From Vicinamibacteria bacterium (GTDB lineage: Bacteria > Acidobacteriota > Vicinamibacteria > Vicinamibacterales > UBA2999): a stretch of DNA of 9,254 nt. This document shows, piece by piece, positions 1 to 5,706 of the stretch. The stretch is taken from positions 1 to 9,254 of the forward strand of contig JAICQE010000173.1 of assembly GCA_025938035.1 (NCBI GenBank), given 5' to 3'. Every line of letters starts with the position of its first letter. Positions within the stretch are counted from its first letter, which is position 1. Below the pieces are notes generated by a model, which did not search any database, was not told the origin of the DNA, and saw only the letters and a program-made list of their open reading frames with translations. The position numbers were made by a program, and so were the translations under genes.

Positions 1-7
1 GCGACAT
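1..7 (-). CDS. Possible start of next gene downstream of the AfsA homologue (fragment)
   Basis: Reading leftward on the minus strand, an ATG occurs at 7-5, only 14 bases after the AfsA-family stop codon (24-22), with a weak AGGA eight bases before it. The spacing would fit a second gene of the same operon, but only two codons are inside the window, so neither its reality nor its product can be judged. If real, it is the gene most likely to reveal which pathway the AfsA homologue serves. Confidence 0.2.
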
Positions 8-21
8 CGATCCGGTCCTGC

Positions 22-996
22 TCAGGCCGGGAATGCCAGCGTCAGGGTCGTTGTCCCTGACAGGATGTCGTGTTGGGAGATGGAAATCTGAACCGTGCGA
101 TCCGCGTTCACACGCGCACTCAACGTCGTCGGAATGCCGCATTCGACGAACTGCGCGAAGTTCACGGCGTAGGCGGCGATGCCGAGCGGTACTGGTTGGG
201 CCTGCGCCGGGCGCGCCGCGGCCAGTGCCAGCTGCGCGCAGGCTTCGAGCAGGAGCATGCCCGGCACGTGATCGCAGGGATGGTCGAAGAAGTAGGGGTG
301 CGTCTCGTTGACGATCAGCGTCGCCACGAACGCGCCGGCATCCGGCGCGAACTCCGGTGTCGTGATGACGACGTGCTCGGCGGACGCCCGCGATCCGTCG
401 ACATGCACCGGCGCCGGAAACGGCGCGACATTCGAGGGCGCAGCGGGCGCGATGCGCGGCGCGGCCATCCGGCGCAGCCGCTGGAAGAGCGCCGCCGGCT
501 GCACCGTCCAGGCACCCGTGCCGCGGAACACCTCTTCGCCGCCGATGGTCATGATGTGCTCGGCGACGACGCGGTTGACCGCGTTGTTGCGCCGGCGGGT
601 GATCTCCTGGATGCGAATTTCGACGAGCGCTGGCTCGACCGCGGCCGAAGACGCCGGCGTCCACGCCGCCCGGGCCATTGCCGCCTCGGATTGCTCGAAG
701 ATGAAGACGTCCTCCGTGCTGACACCGAGAAACTCGTGCGAAACCGCCAGGCTGGCCTGCCGGCCGAGCTCGGTGTAGAACAGGATGTCGCGCCGCGGCG
801 AACGGCCCGGCTCGTTGAAAAACCGGTGCGCGATCGGGAGGTGGCCGGCGCAGATGAAGCGGTCGTCGCCGCAGGACCGGACGTCGGTCAGCAGCACGTT
901 TTCGAGCCGCCGTTTGTGAACCAGGGATCGGGGGACTGTCTGCTCGAACGCCAGATCGACCGTCTCGATCAGGGTGGCTCGGGAGAACTGGGGCAT
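22..996 (-). CDS. AfsA-family double-hotdog protein (A-factor / gamma-butyrolactone biosynthesis type)
   Basis: A 324-residue protein with two hotdog repeats, close to the roughly 300 residues of Streptomyces AfsA. Repeat 1 covers about residues 25-165: VHKRRLENVLLTD (26-38), the HRFF segment near 57-60, and YTELGRQASLAVSHEFLGV near 74-92. Repeat 2 covers about 205-322 and contains HPYFFDHPCDHVPGMLLLEA (233-252), the DHVPGM-type signature of the family. In Streptomyces, AfsA condenses a beta-ketoacyl-ACP with dihydroxyacetone phosphate to begin gamma-butyrolactone signal synthesis; other members make resorcinol-like or unknown lipids. No signal peptide or membrane segment is seen, so it is probably cytoplasmic. 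The start at 996 is chosen because GAGGTGA lies six bases upstream. An in-frame extension to 1176 only reads low-complexity repeat. Family membership is strong; the reaction and product are inferred. Confidence 0.88.
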   Translation of the reverse strand: MPQFSRATLIETVDLAFEQTVPRSLVHKRRLENVLLTDVRSCGDDRFICAGHLPIAHRFFNEPGRSPRRDILFYTELGRQASLAVSHEFLGVSTEDVFIFEQSEAAMARAAWTPASSAAVEPALVEIRIQEITRRRNNAVNRVVAEHIMTIGGEEVFRGTGAWTVQPAALFQRLRRMAAPRIAPAAPSNVAPFPAPVHVDGSRASAEHVVITTPEFAPDAGAFVATLIVNETHPYFFDHPCDHVPGMLLLEACAQLALAAARPAQAQPVPLGIAAYAVNFAQFVECGIPTTLSARVNADRTVQISISQHDILSGTTTLTLAFPA

Positions 997-1085
997 GGCC
1001 TTCACCTCGTCACGATGTGCCGTTTCGCCGGGAAAGCGCGTTCGGCGGGCTGTGGATGGAAACGACGTGACGAGAAGAACCGAAC

Positions 1086-1149
1086 AGGAGAGGAGGAAGG
1101 AGGTAGAAGGAAGGAGGAAGGAGGTAGGAGGTAGGAGGTAGAAGGAGGG
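1086..1149. repeat. Purine-rich short tandem repeat (GGAGGTA units)
   Basis: About 64 bases are almost entirely A and G on the plus strand. They include three perfect head-to-tail copies of GGAGGTA (1120-1140), another copy at 1099-1105, and interspersed GGAAGGA units. On the minus strand this is a CT-rich leader about 90-150 bases upstream of the AfsA-family start codon. Such tracts change length by replication slippage and may adopt unusual DNA structures. Whether it affects expression is unknown. Confidence 0.8.
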
Positions 1150-1154
1150 CGAGC

Positions 1155-1174
1155 GAGGCGCCCGGAGGCGCCTC
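1155..1174 (-). terminator. Terminator-like hairpin after the minus-strand WDGD gene
   Basis: GAGGCGCC (1155-1162) pairs perfectly with GGCGCCTC (1167-1174) around a CGGA tetraloop. The stem begins 18 bases after the stop codon of the gene ending at 1193, and the transcript then enters a pyrimidine-rich run from the neighbouring repeat. There is no clean U-tract, so intrinsic termination is plausible, not certain. It would separate the DUF6152/WDGD operon from the AfsA-family gene. Confidence 0.5.
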
Positions 1175-1192
1175 ACGAAGCGACGGCGTTCG

Positions 1193-1978
1193 TTATCGCG
1201 TAGGCCGCGGCGTCAGGCGCATCTTCTGCAGACCTTGATCGTCGATGTACTCGCGGTTGTCTTCACAGATGTATTCGAGCAGCGTGTAGTCCGGCATCCG
1301 GCGATAGGCGAACGTGAACGTCCATGGCTTCTCGAGCGTGACCGGATCCTCGACGGTGATCTCGTCCCACAGGACGTCCGGCTGCGCCAGGCGGATGCGC
1401 TCGCGGATGCGCATCTGATCCGAGTGCGGCACGTTCTGGTAGCGCACGTCTTCTTTGATGCCGATCGTATCGACGACGAGCGTGTCGCCGTCCCAGCGGC
1501 CGACGGAGTGGCCGTAGAAGCTCGGATCCACCTCGTCAAGCGCCTTCTGCTGGCGATCGAGCAGGATGCGGCGTACCTGCGTAAAGGATTCCTGGATGAC
1601 CGTCACCTGGCCTCTGCTCTGCAGGACCTCCATTGGAAATGGCCCCGCCATCATCCCGGGCATGCCATCCGGCAGGCAGTTCACCCAGTTGATGCCGACC
1701 GGCTGCCCTTTGGCGGTCGCCTCGCGCGCCGCCTGCTGACGCGCCTGCCATTCCTTCAGGAACTCCGGCTTCAGCGGCGGCGGTTGCGGTGCTGGCGGCA
1801 GCGGAACGCCCGCGCCTTGCCCGCGGCCCTGCAGCCGCTCCCAGGATCCGGTGATGTCGGGACCGGACGTGCCGCGCGCCGCGGCGGCCTGCTGCGCGGC
1901 GGTGACCGGCACGGCGTTGCCGGACACGGCCAGCAACACGGCTGCCGCGACGATGCTCAGGCTTGCGATGCGGGTCAT
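1193..1978 (-). CDS. Secreted WDGD-motif protein of unknown function (cassette 1)
   Basis: A 261-residue protein with a Sec signal peptide: MTR, a hydrophobic stretch at about 5-20, and a likely cut after VTAA near residue 28. The mature part has DITGSW (41-46), a Pro-rich linker (about 60-69), a cysteine in NCLPDGMPGMM (100-110), the core GHSVGRWDGDTLVVDT (156-171), PHSDQMRIRER (184-194) and a second cysteine at 238 in YICEDNREY. This family is frequent in acidobacterial and proteobacterial genomes and has no established activity that I know. Its start codon overlaps the stop of the upstream DUF6152 gene (ATGA, 1975-1978), with AAGGAG just upstream inside that gene, so translation is probably coupled. 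A longer in-frame opening to 2398 is rejected because it would bury the signal peptide. The gene is certain; the function is unknown. Confidence 0.85.
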   Translation of the reverse strand: MTRIASLSIVAAAVLLAVSGNAVPVTAAQQAAAARGTSGPDITGSWERLQGRGQGAGVPLPPAPQPPPLKPEFLKEWQARQQAAREATAKGQPVGINWVNCLPDGMPGMMAGPFPMEVLQSRGQVTVIQESFTQVRRILLDRQQKALDEVDPSFYGHSVGRWDGDTLVVDTIGIKEDVRYQNVPHSDQMRIRERIRLAQPDVLWDEITVEDPVTLEKPWTFTFAYRRMPDYTLLEYICEDNREYIDDQGLQKMRLTPRPTR

Positions 1979-2406
1979 TTCAGCTCCTTTTCCGGCGTCC
2001 GCTTGAAGCTGTTGGCGGCGGGGACCGGCGAAACCAGCGTGCGCCCGTTGCCGAGCGTCACTTCGAGAAGCAGGCCGCCAGGTTCGCCGCTGAGGAGCGG
2101 CGCCACGATCGCCTTCACCGACTCGCCCGCCTTGATCGAGCGCGACGTCCAGCCGGCGCGCGACAGCATGTTGATGCTCGTCAACTCGATCGTGTAGTGC
2201 TTCATCGTGCCGTCGGCCGCGCGGTAGTCGACTTCCAGAAAGCCGTGCGGGTTGGTCCACCGGAATTCGCTGACCGTCCCCGTCACCGTCACGGTCTGAT
2301 CGTGATCGAAGACGGCGAATGAATGATGCGCGGCGACGGCGGCAACGGCGGCGAAGACGAACAGCGCAACGCAGGCGCTCTCGCGCAGCGGACAGCAACG
2401 AGGCAT
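1975..2406 (-). CDS. DUF6152-type secreted protein with HHSFA motif (cassette 1)
   Basis: A 143-residue protein with a signal peptide (hydrophobic residues about 11-25, VAA at 24-26) directly followed by HHSFAVFD (27-34). The rest is a small beta-rich domain with VTVTGTVSEFRWTNPHGFLEV (39-59), the typical DUF6152 pattern in which an OB-like strand pair is followed by NPH. Predicted cleavage after residue 26 would expose His27 as the mature N-terminus. The function of DUF6152 is not established. The start at 2406 has AGGAAAGGG 7-15 bases upstream; an in-frame extension to 2673 is rejected because it would place the signal peptide internally. It overlaps the downstream WDGD gene by 4 bp and faces a second DUF6152 gene across a divergent promoter region. 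Confidence 0.86.
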   Translation of the reverse strand: MPRCCPLRESACVALFVFAAVAAVAAHHSFAVFDHDQTVTVTGTVSEFRWTNPHGFLEVDYRAADGTMKHYTIELTSINMLSRAGWTSRSIKAGESVKAIVAPLLSGEPGGLLLEVTLGNGRTLVSPVPAANSFKRTPEKELK

Positions 2407-2463
2407 TTCACGGCCCTTTCCTGTGGACGAAGCCCGCGCTGGCGGGGGTCGATGGCGGCACAG

Positions 2464-2490
2464 AGTATATCGGCTGGCAAGGCGGGGCAA
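2464..2490 (-). promoter_or_regulatory. Candidate promoter for the leftward DUF6152/WDGD operon
   Basis: On the minus strand a TATACT -10-like box (2469-2464) lies 15 bases after a TTGCCC -35-like box (2490-2485). The predicted transcript would start near 2457, giving a leader of about 50 bases before the ATG at 2406. The -10 box is one of very few AT-rich hexamers in the 284-bp divergent gap (2407-2690). The spacing is shorter than ideal, so support is weak. I found no convincing counterpart for the rightward gene. Confidence 0.3.
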
Positions 2491-2690
2491 CGACCGGCCG
2501 CCGGGCGGCGACAACAGGGCGCGCCGCTGCTGCCGACAATCGGCTGACGCGACCGTGGCCCCAGAGGGGATGGTGACGGCGAAGCATGTAGGACTGGACA
2601 TCCGGTTCCGTCTACGGCAGGCTACACACCCGCAGGCCTGTGCGAGCGCGAGCGGGCCTGGCATTGACGGCACACGCGTGGAGGTTTGCG

Positions 2691-3095
2691 ATGAAGCAAG
2701 GAGCGTACGCCGTACTGTCGGCGGTGCTGCTGTCCGGCGCCGGAGCGTCCGTGCTGGCGCACCATTCCTTTGCGGCGCATTACGACATGGGCAAGCCGAT
2801 CACCGTGCAGGGGTCGATTGCCGAAGTGCGGCTCTCGAATCCGCATTCGTGGTTCTTCCTCGACGTGAAGGAAGCGGATGGAAAGGTCACACGCTGGTCG
2901 TTCGAAGCCGGCACGCCAAGCGGCATGATTCGCAACGGCTACAAGGCGTCGGAGTTGCCGCCTGGGGCGATGGTGACGATCACCGGATTCCCGGCACGCG
3001 AGCGGGCGAATGTCGGCATGCTGCGGCAGTTGACGACGGCCGGCGGCAAGACCTACGGCATGTTCGGCCCGCAGGAAGGGCCGGCCGCGCGCTGA
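2691..3095 (+). CDS. DUF6152-type secreted protein with HHSFA motif (cassette 2)
   Basis: A 134-residue protein with a short signal peptide (hydrophobic about 5-20, VLA at 21-23) followed immediately by HHSFAAHYD (24-32). It keeps the family pattern: ITVQGSIAEVRLSNPHSWFF (37-56), including NPH at 50-52, then a Gly/Pro-containing loop and VTITGFPARE (95-104). Predicted cleavage after Ala23 leaves His24 at the mature N-terminus, just as in the divergent paralogue. The chosen ATG has GGAGG (2680-2686 region) six bases upstream; an in-frame GTG at 2640 is less likely because it would lengthen the charged N-region without a ribosome site. A WDGD-type gene follows 163 bp downstream, repeating the order seen on the other strand. 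Family assignment is firm, function unknown. Confidence 0.87.
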   Translation: MKQGAYAVLSAVLLSGAGASVLAHHSFAAHYDMGKPITVQGSIAEVRLSNPHSWFFLDVKEADGKVTRWSFEAGTPSGMIRNGYKASELPPGAMVTITGFPARERANVGMLRQLTTAGGKTYGMFGPQEGPAAR

Positions 3096-3156
3096 CCGCG
3101 GGCGACCGTCCGTAGTCGTTACGGCATTCAGGCCGCGCAGGTACATCACCACGCAG

Positions 3157-3179
3157 GGCGCACCCTTCAGGGGTGCGCC
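3157..3179 (+). terminator. Terminator-like hairpin after the plus-strand DUF6152 gene
   Basis: GGCGCACCC (3157-3165) pairs perfectly with GGGTGCGCC (3171-3179) around a TTCAG loop, 61 bases after the stop codon at 3095. There is no U-run after it, so it may attenuate transcription or stabilise the mRNA end instead of terminating it. Confidence 0.45.
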
Positions 3180-3222
3180 GCGATCTTCGTCGTGGCGGCT
3201 TTCGGGCCCGCCTGTCGCAGCG

Positions 3223-3240
3223 GCGGTCTTTCAGGACCGC
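3223..3240 (+). promoter_or_regulatory. Leader hairpin just upstream of the WDGD gene ribosome site
   Basis: GCGGTC (3223-3228) pairs with GACCGC (3235-3240) around TTTCAG. The stem ends 10 bases before the AGGAG (3251-3255) of the next gene, so it sits in that gene's leader. Its loop resembles that of the hairpin at 3157-3179. A weaker GGCGG/CCGCC stem (3194-3198 with 3208-3212) lies between them. The regulatory role is inferred only from position. Confidence 0.3.
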
Positions 3241-3258
3241 GCGTCGTTCGAGGAGCAT

Positions 3259-4047
3259 ATGAAACGTCTGGCGATCGTCTCGATAGTTACAGCAGGAACG
3301 CTGATGACGCTGTCGCTGTCACACGACGCGATCTCTGCGCAGCAGCGTGGCGCCGCGCCCGCGGCGTCGGCTCTTCCCGCTGCCGGACCGGCGCCGCGCA
3401 TGGCCGACGGCAAGCCCGACCTGTCGGGTGTCTGGTGGACCGGCGGCGACGTCGGCGGACGCGGGTTCGGCGGGGGACGTGGACGCGGTGCCGGACGAGG
3501 CGACGGTCCGGTCCCGCCGGCGTTGACGAGCCTGTATACGCCAGCCGCCGCCGCGGCGATGAAGAAGATGGGCGACAACGACGATCCGACGCTGAAGTGC
3601 ACGCCGACCGCATTCGGAACGCTGAACGTCAGCCTGTTCGACGTGGGTGCCGTGGGGCAGATCGTCGCCACGCCGAAGTTCATCGTGATGCTGACGGAGA
3701 CGTTCCACGGCTACAAGATCGTACCGACCGACGGGCGGCCGCATCGTGAGGAAGTCCCGCCATCCTATCGGGGCGATTCGGTCGGCCGATGGGACGGCGA
3801 CGTGTTCGTCGTGGAGACGAAGAATTTCAACGACGACACCTGGATCTGGGCGGAGGGTCGCGTCACTCCGCATTCCGACCAGCTGCGCATCGTCGAACGC
3901 TACCGCCGCGTAGACGGGAATACCCTGGAGATCGACGCGACTCTCTACGATCCGAAGATGCTGACGGCGCCGTGGACCGTGCCGAAGCAGACGCTGGTGC
4001 TCGCGCCGTTCGACCAGATCATGCCGCTGATCTGTTCGGGGCTGTAA
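3259..4047 (+). CDS. Secreted WDGD-motif protein of unknown function (cassette 2)
   Basis: A 262-residue protein with a signal peptide (MKR, hydrophobic about 4-20, likely cut after AISA at residue 27). The mature chain has GKPDLSGVWW (51-60), a Gly/Arg-rich run GGRGFGGGRGRGAGRGDG (66-83), a cysteine in LKCTPTAFG (112-120), SYRGDSVGRWDGDVFVVET (169-187), PHSDQLRIVERYRR (204-217) and a last cysteine at 259. It is a paralogue of the leftward WDGD protein: the core and both cysteines align, but this copy ends about 20 residues earlier after the last cysteine and has the extra glycine-rich insert. AGGAG lies only three bases before the ATG, an unusually short spacing. It follows a DUF6152 gene, as its paralogue does. 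Activity is unknown. Confidence 0.85.
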   Translation: MKRLAIVSIVTAGTLMTLSLSHDAISAQQRGAAPAASALPAAGPAPRMADGKPDLSGVWWTGGDVGGRGFGGGRGRGAGRGDGPVPPALTSLYTPAAAAAMKKMGDNDDPTLKCTPTAFGTLNVSLFDVGAVGQIVATPKFIVMLTETFHGYKIVPTDGRPHREEVPPSYRGDSVGRWDGDVFVVETKNFNDDTWIWAEGRVTPHSDQLRIVERYRRVDGNTLEIDATLYDPKMLTAPWTVPKQTLVLAPFDQIMPLICSGL

Positions 4048-4159
4048 CAGCCTCCGGAAGCAGCCTCGCGAGGAGTCGACCCCGACGTCACCGGCCCACC
4101 ACGTCGCCGGCCGTCACATCGCGTCCGGTGCGGCGCTGTTCGGTCCGATGGGCGGCGAC

Positions 4160-4202
4160 GTTTGATCACCTGAGCCGACAACAGGCGAACGGGAGATCAA
4201 AC
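4160..4202 (+). promoter_or_regulatory. Inverted repeat overlapping the cytochrome gene's ribosome binding site
   Basis: GTTTGATC (4160-4167) is perfectly complementary to GATCAAAC (4195-4202), which touches the GGGAG Shine-Dalgarno (4191-4195) and ends one base before the ATG at 4204. An inner CCTG/CAGG pair (4169-4172 with 4182-4185) could extend it. It may be an mRNA stem that limits ribosome access, or a DNA operator. Which of these applies cannot be told from sequence. Confidence 0.4.
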
Positions 4203-4203
4203 C

Positions 4204-5604
4204 ATGTCGAATCGCCGCTTCATCGGAACGTGTGTCGTCCTGGCCCTGGTGCTGACCGCCCTGGTGGCGCGACCGCACCCCAGCACGGCCGCCGGCGGCA
4301 CGCGGCCGCTGCAGATCGCCTTCGAGAACGCTGCCGGTGAGTCGCGGACGATCTACGTCGGCGACAAGAGCGACCTTCTCGACAACCCGTTCTTCGCGGA
4401 GCTCGGCACCAACGGGCGCAGCTGCGTCTCGTGCCATCAGCCCGCCGAAGGTTGGTCGGTCACGCCCGAAGGCGTGCAGAAACGCTTCCTCATCTCGTAC
4501 GGCGCCGATCCCATCTTCCGGAGCAACGACGGCTCGAACTGCGAGGGCGCCCTGCCAGGGTCGCTCCGCGAACGATGGGACGCCTACAGCCTGTTGCTCA
4601 CGCGCGGCCTCATTCGCGTCGGCCTCGAGCTGCCGGCGAACGCGGAGTTCACGGTCGACGCCGTCAGCGATCCCTATGGGTGCACGCCGGCGGCGGCGAT
4701 TTCGATGCATCGGCGCCCGCTGCCGTCGACCAACGTGCGTTTCCTCAGCGCCGTCATGTGGGACGGCCGCGAATCCTTCTCCGACACGACGATCGAAGAG
4801 GACCTGCTGCGGCAGACCAACAACGCCACGCGCGGACATGCCGAGGCGTTCTTCGACGTCACGCCGACGCAGGCGAAGGCGATCGTCGACTTCGAGATGG
4901 GTCTCTTCACGGCGCAGTCGCGGGACAACGCGGCAGGCAACCTCCACGCCGGCGCCGCGGGCGGCCCGCGCGATCTGCCCTCGGCGCCGTTCTTCATCGG
5001 CATCAACGATCCAATCGGCCTCAACCCGAGTGGCGCTCCATTCGATCCGCAGGCGTTCACGCTGTTCGATGGGTGGACTGACTTGCCGGCCTCGGCGAAG
5101 AGCGGCGTCATCCGCGCCCGGCGGGCCATTGCCCGGGGCCAGGCGATCTTCAATTCGAAGCCGATCGTGCTGACGGGTGTCTCGGGGCTGAACAACGAAA
5201 CCTTTCCCAACGGGGTGACCGTCCCCGACTCGCTGACCGGCACGTGTACCGTGTGTCACGACTCGCCGAACGTCGGTAACCACTCGGTGAAGGCGCCCCT
5301 CGACATCGGGCTGTCGGAGCCGGCCATTGCCCCGTATCTGACGGTCTACACGCTGCGCCGCATCAGCACCGGCGAGACGGTCCGGACGACCGACCCGGGC
5401 CGGGCGGCGGTCAGCGGCAGATGGCAGGACATCAACAGGTTCAAGGGTCCGATCCTTCGCGGGCTCGCCGCCCGCGCGCCGTACTTCCACAACGGCGCCG
5501 CCGCGACGCTGGAGGAAGTCGTGGAGTTCTACGAGACGAGGTTCGACATCGGGCTGACGCCGCAGGAGAAAGCGGATCTCGTGGCATTCCTGCGCGCGCT
5601 CTGA
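4204..5604 (+). CDS. Secreted di-haem c-type cytochrome, CcpA/MauG superfamily
   Basis: A 466-residue exported protein: signal peptide about 1-30 (hydrophobic 8-22, STAA before Gly31). Haem-binding CXXCH motifs are at 74-78 (CVSCH) and 348-352 (CTVCH). Between them are VMWDGRE (184-190) and a His at 212, typical of the longer bacterial di-haem peroxidase-like proteins; the C-terminal ARAPYFHNGAAATLEEVVEFY (424-444) is the family hallmark. Classical members reduce hydrogen peroxide, while MauG oxidises a protein substrate; which applies here is unknown. The 270-residue gap between haem motifs is longer than in classical cytochrome c peroxidases. No methionine follows the second haem motif, so that haem probably lacks the usual Met ligand. 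GGGAG lies eight bases before the start. It is transcribed with the flanking plus-strand genes, but gaps of 156 and 102 bp leave operon structure open. Confidence 0.9.
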   Translation: MSNRRFIGTCVVLALVLTALVARPHPSTAAGGTRPLQIAFENAAGESRTIYVGDKSDLLDNPFFAELGTNGRSCVSCHQPAEGWSVTPEGVQKRFLISYGADPIFRSNDGSNCEGALPGSLRERWDAYSLLLTRGLIRVGLELPANAEFTVDAVSDPYGCTPAAAISMHRRPLPSTNVRFLSAVMWDGRESFSDTTIEEDLLRQTNNATRGHAEAFFDVTPTQAKAIVDFEMGLFTAQSRDNAAGNLHAGAAGGPRDLPSAPFFIGINDPIGLNPSGAPFDPQAFTLFDGWTDLPASAKSGVIRARRAIARGQAIFNSKPIVLTGVSGLNNETFPNGVTVPDSLTGTCTVCHDSPNVGNHSVKAPLDIGLSEPAIAPYLTVYTLRRISTGETVRTTDPGRAAVSGRWQDINRFKGPILRGLAARAPYFHNGAAATLEEVVEFYETRFDIGLTPQEKADLVAFLRAL

Positions 5605-5706
5605 CGGTTTCTGTTGCCTCACTGGGTCATCCCCTCCATGCCGGATGCCGATCCCGCTGCTGATCGCGTAGTCTCGAAGACTCACGCTGCGGGGAGGTAT
5701 CCGGTG

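Noticed and set aside
70..1134. A 354-codon plus-strand frame across the AfsA-family gene
   Set aside because: Arg/Asp-rich shadow without motifs; the minus strand has the two-hotdog AfsA pattern and a good ribosome site. Its end runs into the purine repeat.
997..1176. 60-codon N-terminal extension of the AfsA-family protein
   Set aside because: It translates the tandem repeat into a Leu/Pro/Ser low-complexity run, has no ribosome site, and family members start close to the chosen ATG.
1235..2197. A 320-codon plus-strand frame opposite the leftward cassette
   Set aside because: No motif or export signal, while the minus strand contains two signal-peptide proteins with an ATGA overlap.
4045..4070. 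Possible frameshift causing the short C-terminus of the rightward WDGD protein
   Set aside because: Neither alternative frame after the last cysteine continues the NREY-like tail of its paralogue, so a naturally shorter end is the simpler reading.
4064..4073. CCTCGCGAGG palindrome after the rightward WDGD gene
   Set aside because: Self-complementary but with no loop, it cannot form a normal hairpin, and a 10-bp palindrome in GC-rich DNA is not remarkable alone.
4114..5685. A 523-codon open frame on the minus strand, antisense to the di-haem cytochrome and longer than it
   Set aside because: It is composed mostly of Arg, Asp, Val and Gly typical of antisense frames in GC-rich DNA, shows no family motif, and the opposite strand has clear haem motifs, a signal peptide and a ribosome site.
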